Shown piece by piece: positions 28,575 through 38,443 of a stretch of 64,000 bases of DNA; within the stretch, counting starts at the first letter, position 1, and each line of letters opens with the position of its first letter. The stretch lies in assembly GCA_029256185.1 (NCBI GenBank), contig JAQSYI010000011.1, positions 186,001 through 250,000 on the forward strand. The letters run 5' to 3'. The DNA is from Paenibacillaceae bacterium. GTDB taxonomy: Bacteria; Bacillota; Bacilli; Paenibacillales; NBRC-103111. Made by a program: the position numbers and the translations under genes. The notes beneath the pieces were generated by a model, which was not told where the DNA came from, did no database searches, and worked only from the letters and a program-made list of their open reading frames with translations.

Positions 28575-28754
28575 CCATCAGCCTAACGGCCAACAGCTTA
28601 GCAGTCTAACGGCCATCAGCCTATTAGCAGTTCAATAGCCCCGCAGCTCAACAGTCGTGCATTGCCCTATCCGGCTTCATTTTATCTGCTTTTCTTTATT
28701 TACTCCGCCGGGCAGGCAAGGCTATGCTGTACACAAGAACAAGGAGGTACGAAT

Positions 28755-29666
28755 GTGCTTGGAAAAAGTCCGCTTAGGCATCTGAAGGAGTCCTATATTC
28801 TTTATTTGATGCTGATTCCCGGAATCATCTACTACATTTTGTTTCACTATACACCGATGTACGGCATTCTGATTGCCTTCAAGGATTTCAACATTTTCAA
28901 GGGATTTGCCGAAAGCGCTTGGGCCGGCTTGGACAACTTCAGATATCTGTTCAGTCTGCCTGAGTTTTACCAAGTGCTGCGCAATACCCTGATGCTGAAT
29001 CTGCTCAGTCTGGTATTCGGGTTTCCCGCTCCCATTATCATCGCTCTGCTGGTCAACGAGATTACCCATAAGCGGCTGTCCTCCGTTCTCAAGTCAACGC
29101 TGTATCTGCCGCATTTTTTCTCCTGGATTGTGATCGGGGGCATTATTGTGAACCTGCTTTCACCCAAATACGGGATTGTGAATGCGGTGCTGCAGGATTT
29201 GGGATTGCCGACGGTTTTCTTTTTGGGGGAAGAGCATTGGTGGGTGTTCTCTTATGTATTCTCGGGAATCTGGAAGGAAGCGGGCTGGGGCGCCATCATC
29301 TACATTGCCGCATTGGCGGGCATTGATTCGGAGCTGTACGAGGCTGCCCGCATTGACGGGGCCAACCGCTGGAAGCAGACTCTTCATGTGACCCTGCCCG
29401 GCCTCAAGCCCACTATCGTGATCATGCTGATTCTGAAGCTGGGACAAATTATGGAGATTGGCTTCGAGCAGCCCTTCGTGCTCTCCAATCCGCTGGTATA
29501 CGATATTTCCGACGTAATCAGCACCTATATTTACAAAGTGGGGATTCTCCAGTCCAAGTTCAGCCTGACCACGGCGATGGGATTGTTCCAGTCCCTGATC
29601 GGATTCATCATGATTGTGAGTGCGAATCGGTTCATTAAGAAGCTGGGTGAAGAGGGGCTTTTCTGA
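28755..29666 (+). CDS. sugar ABC transporter permease (LplB/YtcP type, first subunit)
   Basis: A 303-residue membrane protein with about six helices and the EAA loop (EAARIDGANRWKQTLHVTLPGL), typical of LplB-like CUT1 permeases for oligosaccharides. The GTG at 28755 follows AAGGAGGT at 6 bp and gives the usual N-terminus (LGKSPLRHLKESYILYLMLIPG); the frame is open upstream to 28662. No ATPase gene is nearby; a shared MsmX-type ATPase is expected. Confidence 0.92.
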   Translation: MLGKSPLRHLKESYILYLMLIPGIIYYILFHYTPMYGILIAFKDFNIFKGFAESAWAGLDNFRYLFSLPEFYQVLRNTLMLNLLSLVFGFPAPIIIALLVNEITHKRLSSVLKSTLYLPHFFSWIVIGGIIVNLLSPKYGIVNAVLQDLGLPTVFFLGEEHWWVFSYVFSGIWKEAGWGAIIYIAALAGIDSELYEAARIDGANRWKQTLHVTLPGLKPTIVIMLILKLGQIMEIGFEQPFVLSNPLVYDISDVISTYIYKVGILQSKFSLTTAMGLFQSLIGFIMIVSANRFIKKLGEEGLF

Positions 29667-29692
29667 CCCGCCCATGAAACGGAGGATTGACA

Positions 29693-30565
29693 GTGAGCGC
29701 AAGAAACGGCAGCAGGACAGCCACGTTCATCATTTACAGCATTGTCATTTTATTGTCCCTGACCTGCTTATTTCCCTTTATTCATATGCTGGCCGTATCC
29801 TTGAGCGATCAGCAGTCCATTATTACGATGAAGGTATCTGTTTTGCCCAGGGGGTTCCAGACTCTCTCTTACCAAACCATCCTGCAGGACCCTAACTTTT
29901 TCCGCTCCTTCTCCAATACGGTATATGTGACCTTGGTAGGAACCGCCATTAATCTGGCCATGACGATTATTACGGCATACCCTCTGATCAAGCGAAAAGT
30001 GAAGATTCGCAGCCTGGTTATGAAGCTGATCGTATTCACCATGCTGTTTCACGGCGGCACCATTCCGGCGTATCTGCTGATGCGGGAGCTGGGGCTGGTG
30101 AACTCCCTCTGGGCCCTGATCTTGCCTGGTGCCATCAGCACCTTCAATCTGATTATCATGCGCACCTTCTTCATGGGGATTCCCAAGGAGCTGGAGGAAG
30201 CGGCCATCATTGACGGCTGCAACGAGCTGCAGATTCTGCTGAAAATCTATATTCCCCTGTCGCTGGCGGTTATCGCCACCCTGGGCCTGTTCTATGCCGT
30301 TGCCCACTGGAATTCCTACATGAATGCCCTGATCTACCTGAATGACGTCAAGCTGTACACGCTGCAGGTGAAGCTGAAGCAATTGCTCATCGATGACCAG
30401 ATCGGACAGTCCGCGGGCATGGATGCGGATACCAGAAGCACGGTGGTGCAGGAGTCTCTCAAGGCGGCGGTAATTATTGTCTCCACCTTGCCCATTCTTG
30501 TCGTATACCCTTGGATTCAGAAGTATTTTGTCAAAGGGGTCATGATCGGCGCTATTAAGGGATAG
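29693..30565 (+). CDS. sugar ABC transporter permease (LplC type, second subunit)
   Basis: A 290-residue membrane protein with about six helices and the EAA loop (KELEEAAIIDGCNELQILLKIYIPL). The C-terminus PWIQKYFVKGVMIGAIKG is characteristic of LplC/YtcP-like permeases. GTG 29693 with GGAGG is the likely start. It is 26 bp after the first permease, so both form one unit. Confidence 0.93.
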   Translation: MSARNGSRTATFIIYSIVILLSLTCLFPFIHMLAVSLSDQQSIITMKVSVLPRGFQTLSYQTILQDPNFFRSFSNTVYVTLVGTAINLAMTIITAYPLIKRKVKIRSLVMKLIVFTMLFHGGTIPAYLLMRELGLVNSLWALILPGAISTFNLIIMRTFFMGIPKELEEAAIIDGCNELQILLKIYIPLSLAVIATLGLFYAVAHWNSYMNALIYLNDVKLYTLQVKLKQLLIDDQIGQSAGMDADTRSTVVQESLKAAVIIVSTLPILVVYPWIQKYFVKGVMIGAIKG

Positions 30566-30686
30566 ACGTGGTGTCATCAAAGGGGAGGCGCGGCGTCGAA
30601 GGAGGGGGTGGGGGTCATGTAACGCTGCGGGCCGGTTTACTGCCAAGTCCAACCATCACAAATCACTTATAAAGGGGATCACATTC

Positions 30687-32303
30687 ATGAAGCGTTATGC
30701 AAAAACCGTTCATATGTCTTTGGCGGCAGCGCTGCTGCTGACCGGAGCTGCCTGCTCCAAGGAAAACAAGGAAGCCGCTTCGTCCACCCAGCCTGCAGGA
30801 ACCGCCGCAGCCACGGCTGCGGCGGCGGCGTCCAAGGGGCCGTTGAAGGAAATATCGGTTGAGATATTCGACCGGGGGGTTGTTCCTCCGGAGGAAGGAA
30901 CCATCGCCGACAACCGGTGGACCCGGTGGGTGAATGAGCAGGTGGGCAAGCTGGGGCTGAAGGTGAACTATTACCCGGTGCCCCGCAATGAGGAAATCAC
31001 CAAGGTCAACTTGCTGCTCGCCGCCGGGGAGGCGCCGGATATGCTGTACACCTACAATGACGATTCACTGAAGCAATGGGCCAACTCCGGCGGCCTGCAT
31101 GAGCTGGATGAGGCGGTCAAGCAATACGGACCGAATATCCAGTCCAAGCTGTGGGACCAGAAGCCCGGCGTGAAGGACGCGGGCATTGTCAACGGCAAGC
31201 TGTATGCCATCGCCGGCGGAACCACCATCTATACCTCCAATATGCTGTTCATGCGCAAGGACTGGCTGGATAAGGTGGGACTGGGCATTCCCAAGACGCC
31301 GGAGGAATTCTATCAGGCGCTGAAGGCCTTCAAGGACAAGGACCCGGGAGGCGCCGGCAAGGACAATGTGGTGCCGCTGACGGTTTCCATGAGCTCGACC
31401 AGCGCCCAATTGAATGTGGCCGGGCTGCTGTCGGCCTTCGGTGTAGAGGACGACCTGGCCTATATCGACGGCAAGCTGGTGCCAAGAGAGCTGCAGTCCG
31501 GTTATAAGAATTACCTGGTTTACATGAACAAGCTTTACAAGGAAGAGCTGATTGCCACAGAATTCGCTCTGGATACCGACGGCAAGCGCTCCAAGGAGCA
31601 GACCTTCGGCGGCAAGGCGGGAGCATGGTCGGGCAATTACAACTGGATCAATGTAACCAGCGGAGCGGGAGAACGGCTGAATCATGACAGCGTCCAGAAC
31701 GATCCCAATGTGGAATGGCATCCGGTGGCTCCCTTCGCCGACCAGACCGGCAAGATTCACCAAGTGGTTACGCCGCCCTACGGGTACAGAATCATCGTGC
31801 CCAAGACCAGCAAGAAGGTCAACGAGGTGGTGCAGTATATCGACTGGATGGTGAAGGAAGGAGCGGACACCTTGTTCTTCGGGGTGGAAAATGAGCACTA
31901 TACCCTGAAGGACGGAATCCGGGTGCCCAAGGATACAGCGTACAACGCCAAGACCCTGTCCTATATCAATTACGAGATCAGCGCTGTCCGGCCCTTTACC
32001 TTTGACGGAAACTACTTCAAGGCCTTGGACGGAAACACCAAGTTTGGCGCAATCTCCGAGGCGGCAGCCAAGATCAACCGGGAAGGGGCCAGAAACAAGA
32101 TTTTGTTTGACCGTCCCATCGCCGCTGCATCCAAATATAAGACAGAGCTGGATAAGCTGACGCAAAAAGCGGTGGTCCAGGCGATCACCGGAGCGGACCC
32201 GGAGCGGATCTATGAAGATTTCAAGGCGGCCTATCTGAAAAACGGCGGACAGGAATACATCGATGAAATGACTGGAGTCTATAAGGAAATGAACAAACTT
32301 TAA
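30687..32303 (+). CDS. extracellular solute-binding lipoprotein
   Basis: A 538-residue lipoprotein with lipobox TGAAC (Cys23), an Ala/Thr linker, and a type-1 solute-binding fold of the LplA/YtcQ group (GEAPDMLYTYNDD, NGKLYAIAGGT, NMLFMRKDWLDKVGL). It would bind the oligosaccharide released outside and pass it to the two permeases just upstream. Ribosome site AAAGGGG. Confidence 0.93.
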   Translation: MKRYAKTVHMSLAAALLLTGAACSKENKEAASSTQPAGTAAATAAAAASKGPLKEISVEIFDRGVVPPEEGTIADNRWTRWVNEQVGKLGLKVNYYPVPRNEEITKVNLLLAAGEAPDMLYTYNDDSLKQWANSGGLHELDEAVKQYGPNIQSKLWDQKPGVKDAGIVNGKLYAIAGGTTIYTSNMLFMRKDWLDKVGLGIPKTPEEFYQALKAFKDKDPGGAGKDNVVPLTVSMSSTSAQLNVAGLLSAFGVEDDLAYIDGKLVPRELQSGYKNYLVYMNKLYKEELIATEFALDTDGKRSKEQTFGGKAGAWSGNYNWINVTSGAGERLNHDSVQNDPNVEWHPVAPFADQTGKIHQVVTPPYGYRIIVPKTSKKVNEVVQYIDWMVKEGADTLFFGVENEHYTLKDGIRVPKDTAYNAKTLSYINYEISAVRPFTFDGNYFKALDGNTKFGAISEAAAKINREGARNKILFDRPIAAASKYKTELDKLTQKAVVQAITGADPERIYEDFKAAYLKNGGQEYIDEMTGVYKEMNKL

Positions 32304-32323
32304 CTGAAGGGAAGATAGCCAAC

Positions 32324-33655
32324 ATGAATTCAAGTCTGTTCAGACCCATGCCGGAATGGCCGGTTATCGGCACTTATGATGTAGCGGTTTTCGGAGCGGG
32401 ACCAAGCGGTGTGGGAGCGGCCGTATCTGCGGCCAGAATGGGACTCAAGACCATTATTGTTGAGAAATACGGCTCGCCGGGAGGGGTGGCCACTCTGTCC
32501 AATGTCCCCTACTATATGGGGTTCGGGGCGGAAGGACAGCAGATAGCCGCAGGGCTGGCAGAGGAGATCATCCGCGAGCTGGACTCCATGGGGGCCGCTT
32601 CGGTTGTCAATGACGCCGTGCCCATCCCGGAATATAAGCCCGTGGGCGACCGGAAGCTCACAGGCCATGTGCTCTCCTCGGCAGACCAGCTAAGGCTTGT
32701 CATCAACAGGATGCTGGAGCGGGCCGGAGTTGCCCGGTTGTATTACACCTCCCTGATCGGAGCGGCCGTTTCGGAGGGAGCGGTGCAGGCGGCGGCTGTA
32801 GACTGCATGGAGGGACCGGGGCTGATCAAGGCCAAGGCCTTCGTGGACTGCACGGGAGATGCCCAACTGGTGTACCGGGCCGGAGGCGCTGTGCGGGAAT
32901 ACACGGAGGAAGAATCCATGCACAAGTCCATCTTCTTTGACTTAGGCGGTGTGACCCAGTACGACGTGCAGGAGAATAAGAAGCTGTACAAGGAGCTGTT
33001 TGCCCAAGGAAAAACACCTCCGGGGCTTCTGGATTACTTCGCCTGCCTGCAGAAGCTGGAGCCGGGGATGGTCAAGATGTGTCTGACCAAGGCTGTGGGC
33101 CAGGCGTTAACCTCCGGGGAAATGACCCGGATGGAGATCGAAATGCGCGAGCAAATTCCGCAGATTGTGGATTTCCTGAGAAGGGAGATGCCCGGCTTCG
33201 CCCAATGCTACGTGGTTCATACAGGCATTCACCTGGGAGTGCGGGCCAGCAGAGGAATTGTAGGGCTTGAGACTCTCAAGCGGCAGGATATCGATGAGAA
33301 GCGGCCTGTTGCCGAGCCCATCGCTGTCATTACCCGCACTTACGGAAGCCACAGCGTCAAAAAGGCGTTTATCCCGGAATGGCGGACGGTTCAATCCGGC
33401 TTCTACTCCATCCCGTGGAAGACGATTATGCCGGAGGGACTGCGCAATGTGGTGGCCGGGGGAAGAGCCATTTCAGTGGAACCGGAGCTTCTGGATGTTC
33501 TTCGTCTGGCTCCCCGGTGCATGAGCATCGGGCAGGCTGCCGGAGTTACAGCCGCCTTGGCCGCTATGCGGGGAGTGGATGTGGCGCAGCTGCCGTATTC
33601 CGAGGTGCGCAGCCGTCTGCTGGAACTGAATGTAATTGTGGATGAGCCCCAATAA
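32324..33655 (+). CDS. FAD-dependent oxidoreductase of the glycan locus
   Basis: A 443-residue flavoprotein with an N-terminal Rossmann motif (GAGPSG, residues 24-29) and GSPGGVATLSNVPYYMGFG, as in the FAD_oxidored family often found beside sugar transport genes. The C-terminal FAD loop (VVAGGRAISVEPELLDVLRLAPRCMSIGQAAG) is complete. Substrate is unknown. It begins 20 bp after the binding protein, so it is part of the same operon, which suggests oxidation of a sugar or sugar derivative. Confidence 0.85.
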   Translation: MNSSLFRPMPEWPVIGTYDVAVFGAGPSGVGAAVSAARMGLKTIIVEKYGSPGGVATLSNVPYYMGFGAEGQQIAAGLAEEIIRELDSMGAASVVNDAVPIPEYKPVGDRKLTGHVLSSADQLRLVINRMLERAGVARLYYTSLIGAAVSEGAVQAAAVDCMEGPGLIKAKAFVDCTGDAQLVYRAGGAVREYTEEESMHKSIFFDLGGVTQYDVQENKKLYKELFAQGKTPPGLLDYFACLQKLEPGMVKMCLTKAVGQALTSGEMTRMEIEMREQIPQIVDFLRREMPGFAQCYVVHTGIHLGVRASRGIVGLETLKRQDIDEKRPVAEPIAVITRTYGSHSVKKAFIPEWRTVQSGFYSIPWKTIMPEGLRNVVAGGRAISVEPELLDVLRLAPRCMSIGQAAGVTAALAAMRGVDVAQLPYSEVRSRLLELNVIVDEPQ

Positions 33656-33717
33656 AAAAGCGAAAGCCGGAATTCCGCTCCAAAGGCTGCCTTTGGAGCG
33701 GAAGGCCGTAGCTTTTG
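33656..33717 (+). terminator. strong hairpin terminator
   Basis: TTCCGCTCCAAAGG and its exact complement surround a 3-nt loop, with outer AAAAGC/GCTTTT arms, between the oxidoreductase and the AraC-type gene. Confidence 0.85.
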
Positions 33718-33748
33718 GGAAGTATTTGTAGTAATCTGGGCTTACAGA

Positions 33749-33766
33749 TGAAAGCGATTACTTTCA
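33749..33766 (+). promoter_or_regulatory. cre-like palindrome upstream of the AraC-type gene
   Basis: TGAAAGCGATTACTTTCA holds a TGAAAGCG half-site and is also an inverted repeat (TGAAAG-N6-CTTTCA). Confidence 0.35.
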
Positions 33767-33784
33767 AGGAAAGAGCCGATCCGG

Positions 33785-36133
33785 ATGACGATGAAATTTT
33801 GGGAAAGACGAACTCTGCTGAAGAAATGGCTGACCTATTCGTTCGTATTTATCTTCATCGTAGAGCTCACCTTTGGCTTGTCCCTGATGTATGTGACGGG
33901 CAACATTATGAAGAAGCAGATCAATCAATCGAACAGCGAGTATCTAAGGCAAATCCTGCTCAGCATGGATGAGATTCTGATGCATGTGAACGAAATGGCC
34001 GTCAATCTGGGGACCAACGGGCTGGTAACGGCAACCCTGAACAGCGCCCGGCCGCCCTTGTCCAAGTTCTCCGAATACATGGATATTCTGTCCATGCTGC
34101 ACACCTTCAAAAACACCAACCAGTATGTGGACACCGTCTCGATTTATCTTGAACATGACGGCAAGGTCCTCACCAGTGACAGCGCCATTTTGAACATGGA
34201 AGAATTAACCGATACCGCTTGGCTGGATGTGTACCGCAACAGCTTTCACGCTCTGATGAATACCCGGCCCGTTGCCAGTGAAGCCTCCAACCGTCCGGTT
34301 CATGTGCTGACTCTGGTCAAGAGCCTGCCCCTCACATTAAGCGACCGGAAGCTGGGAGCCCTGGTTATCCGTCTGAGTGAGGAGGCCCTGCAGTCCTCCA
34401 TCAATGCCGACAGGGTCCGCAAGCGCGAGGAGATCATGATTATCGACCGGGATGGAATGGTGATATCCGGCCGCAGCCAGGAGCGCCTGTACCAGAGCTA
34501 TTCCTGGAGCCGGGAAATCGCCGGGGCCACTGCCCCAAACGGTTCGATGATCCGGGAGGTGGATGGGGTTAAGAGTATGGTTACTTACCATTCCAGCCCC
34601 AAGTACGATTGGAAAATTGTCTCCAGCCTGCCGTACAGCGATCTGTTCTTGGAATATAACCAACTGCGGCTGTGGATGCTCGGCATCAATACAGCAGGTC
34701 TGCTGGTGTTTCTTCCCCTTGCCGGCCACCTCTCCCGGAAGCTGTACAAGCCCATCTCCCGCCTGATGGAGATGCTGAGACAGCATGCCTCATTTCATGA
34801 TGAGAAGGGCAAGGATGATATGCAGCATATCAATGAGAGCATCAACCGGATTCTCCATGACAAAGAATCGGCCGTGGAGCTGCTGGCGCAGCTGAAGCCC
34901 GCCGCCCGGGAGACCTTCATCCGCGACATTGTAGCGGGGGAGATCGCGGACAGTCCGTCGGTTCATGAGGGAATGGAGATGCTGGGGCTGCATTTTGAGG
35001 GGGAGCTGTTCATCGCGGTTCTGATCGAAGCGGACAGGCGCAGCGGGGAGGAGAAGGGCGGCGCGGCCAGGCTGGACAGGAGCGTTGGCGCTGGGGGAGA
35101 GCTGCTGCAGCGTCTGGAAGGGTATCTGGCGGAGCAGGGCTACACGTATGCGGCAGCCGAATTGGATCCGGGAATAGCGGCGGTCATCAGCTTTTCCATG
35201 GACAGCCTTGTTGAGGAGGACAACATCTTCTATCTGTGTCTGGATTTCAAGGAGCGGCTTGCCAAGGAGACCGGCTGCTCGGTTTCCATGGGAATAGGCA
35301 GGCCGGTGGATGAATTCGTGCAGGCGGGGAGGAGCTTCCGGGAGGCGCGGCGTGCCTTGCGGCAAAAGCCGGTGTTTGCCCGGGGCGCTGTTGTGCGGTT
35401 TCAGGATTCGGAGAAGCACAACGCTTCCGGCCGTTTTCTGAAGAATGACGATCTGGAATATATCCTGAAGAATCTCAGGTCGGGAGATATTGCGCTGTGC
35501 ATAGCGAAGACGGATGAAGTGATTGATGTTATGACCGGGGAACGGGTGGATACGGCGGTTTTCTTCCATTTTTTCCGGCGGCTGTTGAATTTGATCAGTT
35601 ATACTCTGTCGGAGATGGGCTACAACACCGAAGCGGTGCTGGGGAACGAAGCTGAACTGGAAGCGGCGCTGATGCGGCATGACGAGCAGGAGGAGATCAA
35701 GCAGTGGCTTCAGGGCATGTTCGCGGCAATCGGCAGGATGATCGGGGAGAAAACCGGCGGCGCGTCCAATGAGCTCATCGACAGGGTCAAGAAATATATG
35801 GATGAGCATTACGGGGCCGATCTGTCTGTAACGGAGATTGCGGATAAGGTGTATCTGCACCCCCACTACCTGGGGAAGCTGTTCAAAAAAACCGAGGGCA
35901 TAACATGGAATGAGTATCTCACCAAGGTGCGTATGGAAAAAGCCAGGGAAATGGTGCTCACCACCCATATGAAGGTAGCGGAAATTGCCGAAGCGGTAGG
36001 GCTGGGCAGCTCCCAGTATTTCATCTATTGCTTCAAGAATGCGTATGGCATCACTCCCAAGAAAATGCGGGAAAGCTCCTCTGCCGATCTATGGGGGGGA
36101 GATGAGAAGAACAACGAAAAACCTGAAGAATGA
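33785..36133 (+). CDS. membrane-bound AraC-family sensor-regulator
   Basis: A 782-residue regulator. A first membrane helix (about 16-39), an external sensor (about 40-295) of the dCache type, a second helix (about 298-318), a linker region, and a C-terminal AraC helix-turn-helix pair (ELIDRVKKYMDEHYGADLSVTEIA ... FKNAYGITPKKMRE). Such proteins in Paenibacillus sit beside sugar transporters and activate them. It likely senses the extracellular glycan or the binding protein. ATG 33785 is used; ATG 33791 is equally plausible. Confidence 0.9.
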   Translation: MTMKFWERRTLLKKWLTYSFVFIFIVELTFGLSLMYVTGNIMKKQINQSNSEYLRQILLSMDEILMHVNEMAVNLGTNGLVTATLNSARPPLSKFSEYMDILSMLHTFKNTNQYVDTVSIYLEHDGKVLTSDSAILNMEELTDTAWLDVYRNSFHALMNTRPVASEASNRPVHVLTLVKSLPLTLSDRKLGALVIRLSEEALQSSINADRVRKREEIMIIDRDGMVISGRSQERLYQSYSWSREIAGATAPNGSMIREVDGVKSMVTYHSSPKYDWKIVSSLPYSDLFLEYNQLRLWMLGINTAGLLVFLPLAGHLSRKLYKPISRLMEMLRQHASFHDEKGKDDMQHINESINRILHDKESAVELLAQLKPAARETFIRDIVAGEIADSPSVHEGMEMLGLHFEGELFIAVLIEADRRSGEEKGGAARLDRSVGAGGELLQRLEGYLAEQGYTYAAAELDPGIAAVISFSMDSLVEEDNIFYLCLDFKERLAKETGCSVSMGIGRPVDEFVQAGRSFREARRALRQKPVFARGAVVRFQDSEKHNASGRFLKNDDLEYILKNLRSGDIALCIAKTDEVIDVMTGERVDTAVFFHFFRRLLNLISYTLSEMGYNTEAVLGNEAELEAALMRHDEQEEIKQWLQGMFAAIGRMIGEKTGGASNELIDRVKKYMDEHYGADLSVTEIADKVYLHPHYLGKLFKKTEGITWNEYLTKVRMEKAREMVLTTHMKVAEIAEAVGLGSSQYFIYCFKNAYGITPKKMRESSSADLWGGDEKNNEKPEE

Positions 36134-36145
36134 GGCGGACAAAAA

Positions 36146-37060
36146 ATGAACAGCAGAATGTTGTCGAAATACCCGGGGAATCCGGTTATGGCTCCTGCCA
36201 TGATGCCGCAGGAGGTTCTCTATACCTTCAATCCCGGGGCGATCCGGTACAAGGACGAATATATTCTGATGATGGACGTGACCACCCTGGATGATGTTCA
36301 CCGCATCTGGATCGCCAGAAGCAAGGACGGGTACCGCTTTGTACCCGACGAGAAGCCTGTGGACTGGCCCGCTCCCGATCCCGATCACCCGGAAGCCAAC
36401 ACCTATGATCCGAGAATCACCCGCATGGGAGAGGATTATTATATCCTCTACGCCAGCGACCTGTCCCAGAATGATGTAAGAGTAGGCATTCTTCATACGC
36501 GGGATTTCGTGTCCTTCCGGCGGGTGAGTACGGCCAGCGAACTGGGCAACCGCAACGGCGCGCTGTTCCCGGAGCAGGGCAACGGCCTGTATATGAGGCT
36601 GGACCGGCCCTTCGGCAATGAGCAGAGCCCTTGCTACATGTGGATTAGCTATTCCCCCGATCTGGTGTTCTGGGGCAAGAGCAAGCCGCTTACGTACCGG
36701 GGGCAGCCGTTCCGCGACGGGTTCAAGATGGGAGCGGGGGCGGTTCCCATCCGGACGGACAAGGGCTGGCTGGAAATCTATCATACGGTTTCCCAGACCT
36801 GCAACGGCTTTATCTACCGTTTGAAGGCTTGTTTGTTGGACTTGGACGATCCATCCGTGGTGATTGGCTTTACCAAGGATTTTGTGCTGTGGCCGGAGCA
36901 TGACTATGAAATGGCGGGAAGAGTGGGTAATGTGGTATTCACCTGCAACGCGCTCGCGGAGCAGGACGGGACGCTCAAGATCTACTATGGCGCGGCGGAT
37001 ACCAATATCGGTCTGGCGGAAGGGCATGTGGACCGGTTAGTGGAGGCTTGTCTGGCTTAA
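36146..37060 (+). CDS. GH130-like glycoside phosphorylase/hydrolase
   Basis: A 304-residue five-bladed beta-propeller enzyme. The start (KYPGNPVMAP ... TFNPGAIRYKDEYILMMDV) and YDPRITRMGEDYYILYA with the likely catalytic Asp88 resemble GH130, whose members cleave beta-mannosides, often by phosphorolysis. It begins 12 bp after the AraC-type gene. With the GH99-like enzymes it points to a mannose-containing target glycan, which is an inference. Confidence 0.8.
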   Translation: MNSRMLSKYPGNPVMAPAMMPQEVLYTFNPGAIRYKDEYILMMDVTTLDDVHRIWIARSKDGYRFVPDEKPVDWPAPDPDHPEANTYDPRITRMGEDYYILYASDLSQNDVRVGILHTRDFVSFRRVSTASELGNRNGALFPEQGNGLYMRLDRPFGNEQSPCYMWISYSPDLVFWGKSKPLTYRGQPFRDGFKMGAGAVPIRTDKGWLEIYHTVSQTCNGFIYRLKACLLDLDDPSVVIGFTKDFVLWPEHDYEMAGRVGNVVFTCNALAEQDGTLKIYYGAADTNIGLAEGHVDRLVEACLA

Positions 37061-37075
37061 TGGGGCGGCCGCGCG

Positions 37076-37170
37076 AATGAACCCGGCAGCACCTAATGAA
37101 CCAGCAGCTCCAATGAACCCGACACCTAATGAAGCGGGCAGCTCCAATGAACCCGACAGCGCCTAATGGA
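37076..37170. repeat. short degenerate tandem repeat
   Basis: Repeated CCTAATGAA, AGCTCCAATGAACCCGACA and similar units between the GH130-like gene and lrgB. Confidence 0.7.
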
Positions 37171-37221
37171 GTTGTCCGGCATTCCTCTGTGAGGGGCGAA
37201 ACAGGTAGAGGTTCTTCGCAT

Positions 37222-37263
37222 CATCTTAGGCCGTCTTCCCTTTGGGGAGGACGGCCTAAGATG
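37222..37263. terminator. bidirectional terminator hairpin
   Basis: ATCTTAGGCCGTCTTCCC pairs with GGGGAGGACGGCCTAAGAT around TTT; it lies between convergent genes. Confidence 0.8.
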
Positions 37264-37264
37264 T

Positions 37265-37945
37265 CTACAGAATGAACTGAATGATCCATGGGGCGGTGCA
37301 TAAGGTGAAGAAGGCGGTGAGGATCATCGCTACCGTAGAGATGGAGCCGGATACGGAGCTTAGCTCGAAGGCCTTGGTTGTGCCAATAGCATGCGCGCTT
37401 GTACCCAGCAGCACGCCATGGGCAACGGCATTCTTGAACCGGAAGAAGCGGATGACCAACGGGCCCAGCACCATGCCCAGCACCCCGGTGAACAGCACGA
37501 ATACCGCGGTAATGGCAGGAATCCCGCCGATATATTCCGATACGACAACCGCGATGGGAGTAGTGGCGGAGCGCGGCACCATGCTGTCGATAATCTCCAG
37601 GTTCAGATTCAGGCTCTTGGCGATCCAGGCGGAGGTGGCGATTGCGGCAGTGGAACCGGCCAGCACACTGATCAGAATAGGCACAGCATGCTTTTTGAAC
37701 ACGTCCCGGTTCTTATACAGAGGAACAGCCAGCGCCACCGTGGCGGGGCCGATCATATCGCTTAGATAATGAGTGCCGGAATGATAGGTATCATAAGGAA
37801 CCTGGCTCAGCACCAGAATCAGGATCACAATAACAGGCGTCAGCACAACCGGAGTGAACATCACCCTGGGGAATTTGCGGTAGAAACGCTTGCTGGTGGC
37901 ATAGACGGCCACGGTCGCCAGCAAGCAGATTAACGGGATCATCAT
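37265..37945 (-). CDS. lrgB: LrgB/CidB-family membrane protein
   Basis: A 226-residue membrane protein with about six hydrophobic segments and the typical PRSATTPIAVVVSEYIGG and GTSAHAIGTTKAFE segments. The family works with LrgA/CidA-type proteins in pyruvate uptake and control of murein hydrolase activity or cell death. The start overlaps the lrgA stop by 4 bp. Confidence 0.93.
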   Translation of the reverse strand: MMIPLICLLATVAVYATSKRFYRKFPRVMFTPVVLTPVIVILILVLSQVPYDTYHSGTHYLSDMIGPATVALAVPLYKNRDVFKKHAVPILISVLAGSTAAIATSAWIAKSLNLNLEIIDSMVPRSATTPIAVVVSEYIGGIPAITAVFVLFTGVLGMVLGPLVIRFFRFKNAVAHGVLLGTSAHAIGTTKAFELSSVSGSISTVAMILTAFFTLCTAPWIIQFIL

Positions 37946-38319
37946 AGCTGCTGCTTCCCTTCCCGGCCGGACAGCTTCTCTGCCAGCAGGCCTGTCACGA
38001 TCATCACTATCAGGATGCTGATCACAATTGCGGCGGCGATCCGCAAGCCGCTGTCCAGCAGCATCTCCTTGTATTCAATCACGCCTACTACCGGCGGTAT
38101 GAAGAACAGCAGCATCTCCGCCAACAGCCACTTGGAACCTACATCAATCCATTCCAGCTTGACAATCTTGAATTGAAGCAGCAAGAACAATATAATAATG
38201 CCCACGATACTGCCGGGAACCGGCAGATGCAGCGCGTCGGTTATCCAGTTGATCAAGATGGAAAAAACGATAAAGCACATCACTTGGCCCACAACCTTGA
38301 AAAAAGCGGCCATTTGCAA
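37942..38319 (-). CDS. lrgA: LrgA/CidA-family holin-like protein
   Basis: A 125-residue protein with four hydrophobic segments (LHLPVPGSIVGIIILFLLL, MLLFFIPPVVGVI). It belongs to the CidA/LrgA family and precedes lrgB in one operon, divergent from a LysR regulator, as in Bacillus ywbHG with ywbI. Confidence 0.93.
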   Translation of the reverse strand: MQMAAFFKVVGQVMCFIVFSILINWITDALHLPVPGSIVGIIILFLLLQFKIVKLEWIDVGSKWLLAEMLLFFIPPVVGVIEYKEMLLDSGLRIAAAIVISILIVMIVTGLLAEKLSGREGKQQL

Positions 38320-38443
38320 TCCCTCCCAAAGCTTGCCGGCTCCGGCTCCTCCGGCTTATGTCACTGGCTTTTTTGCTGGCGGCGCTTGAAGCCGCGTCAT
38401 CAATTTCTGTTAATGAAAGTGTACACCAAGTCTTTTCATTGGT

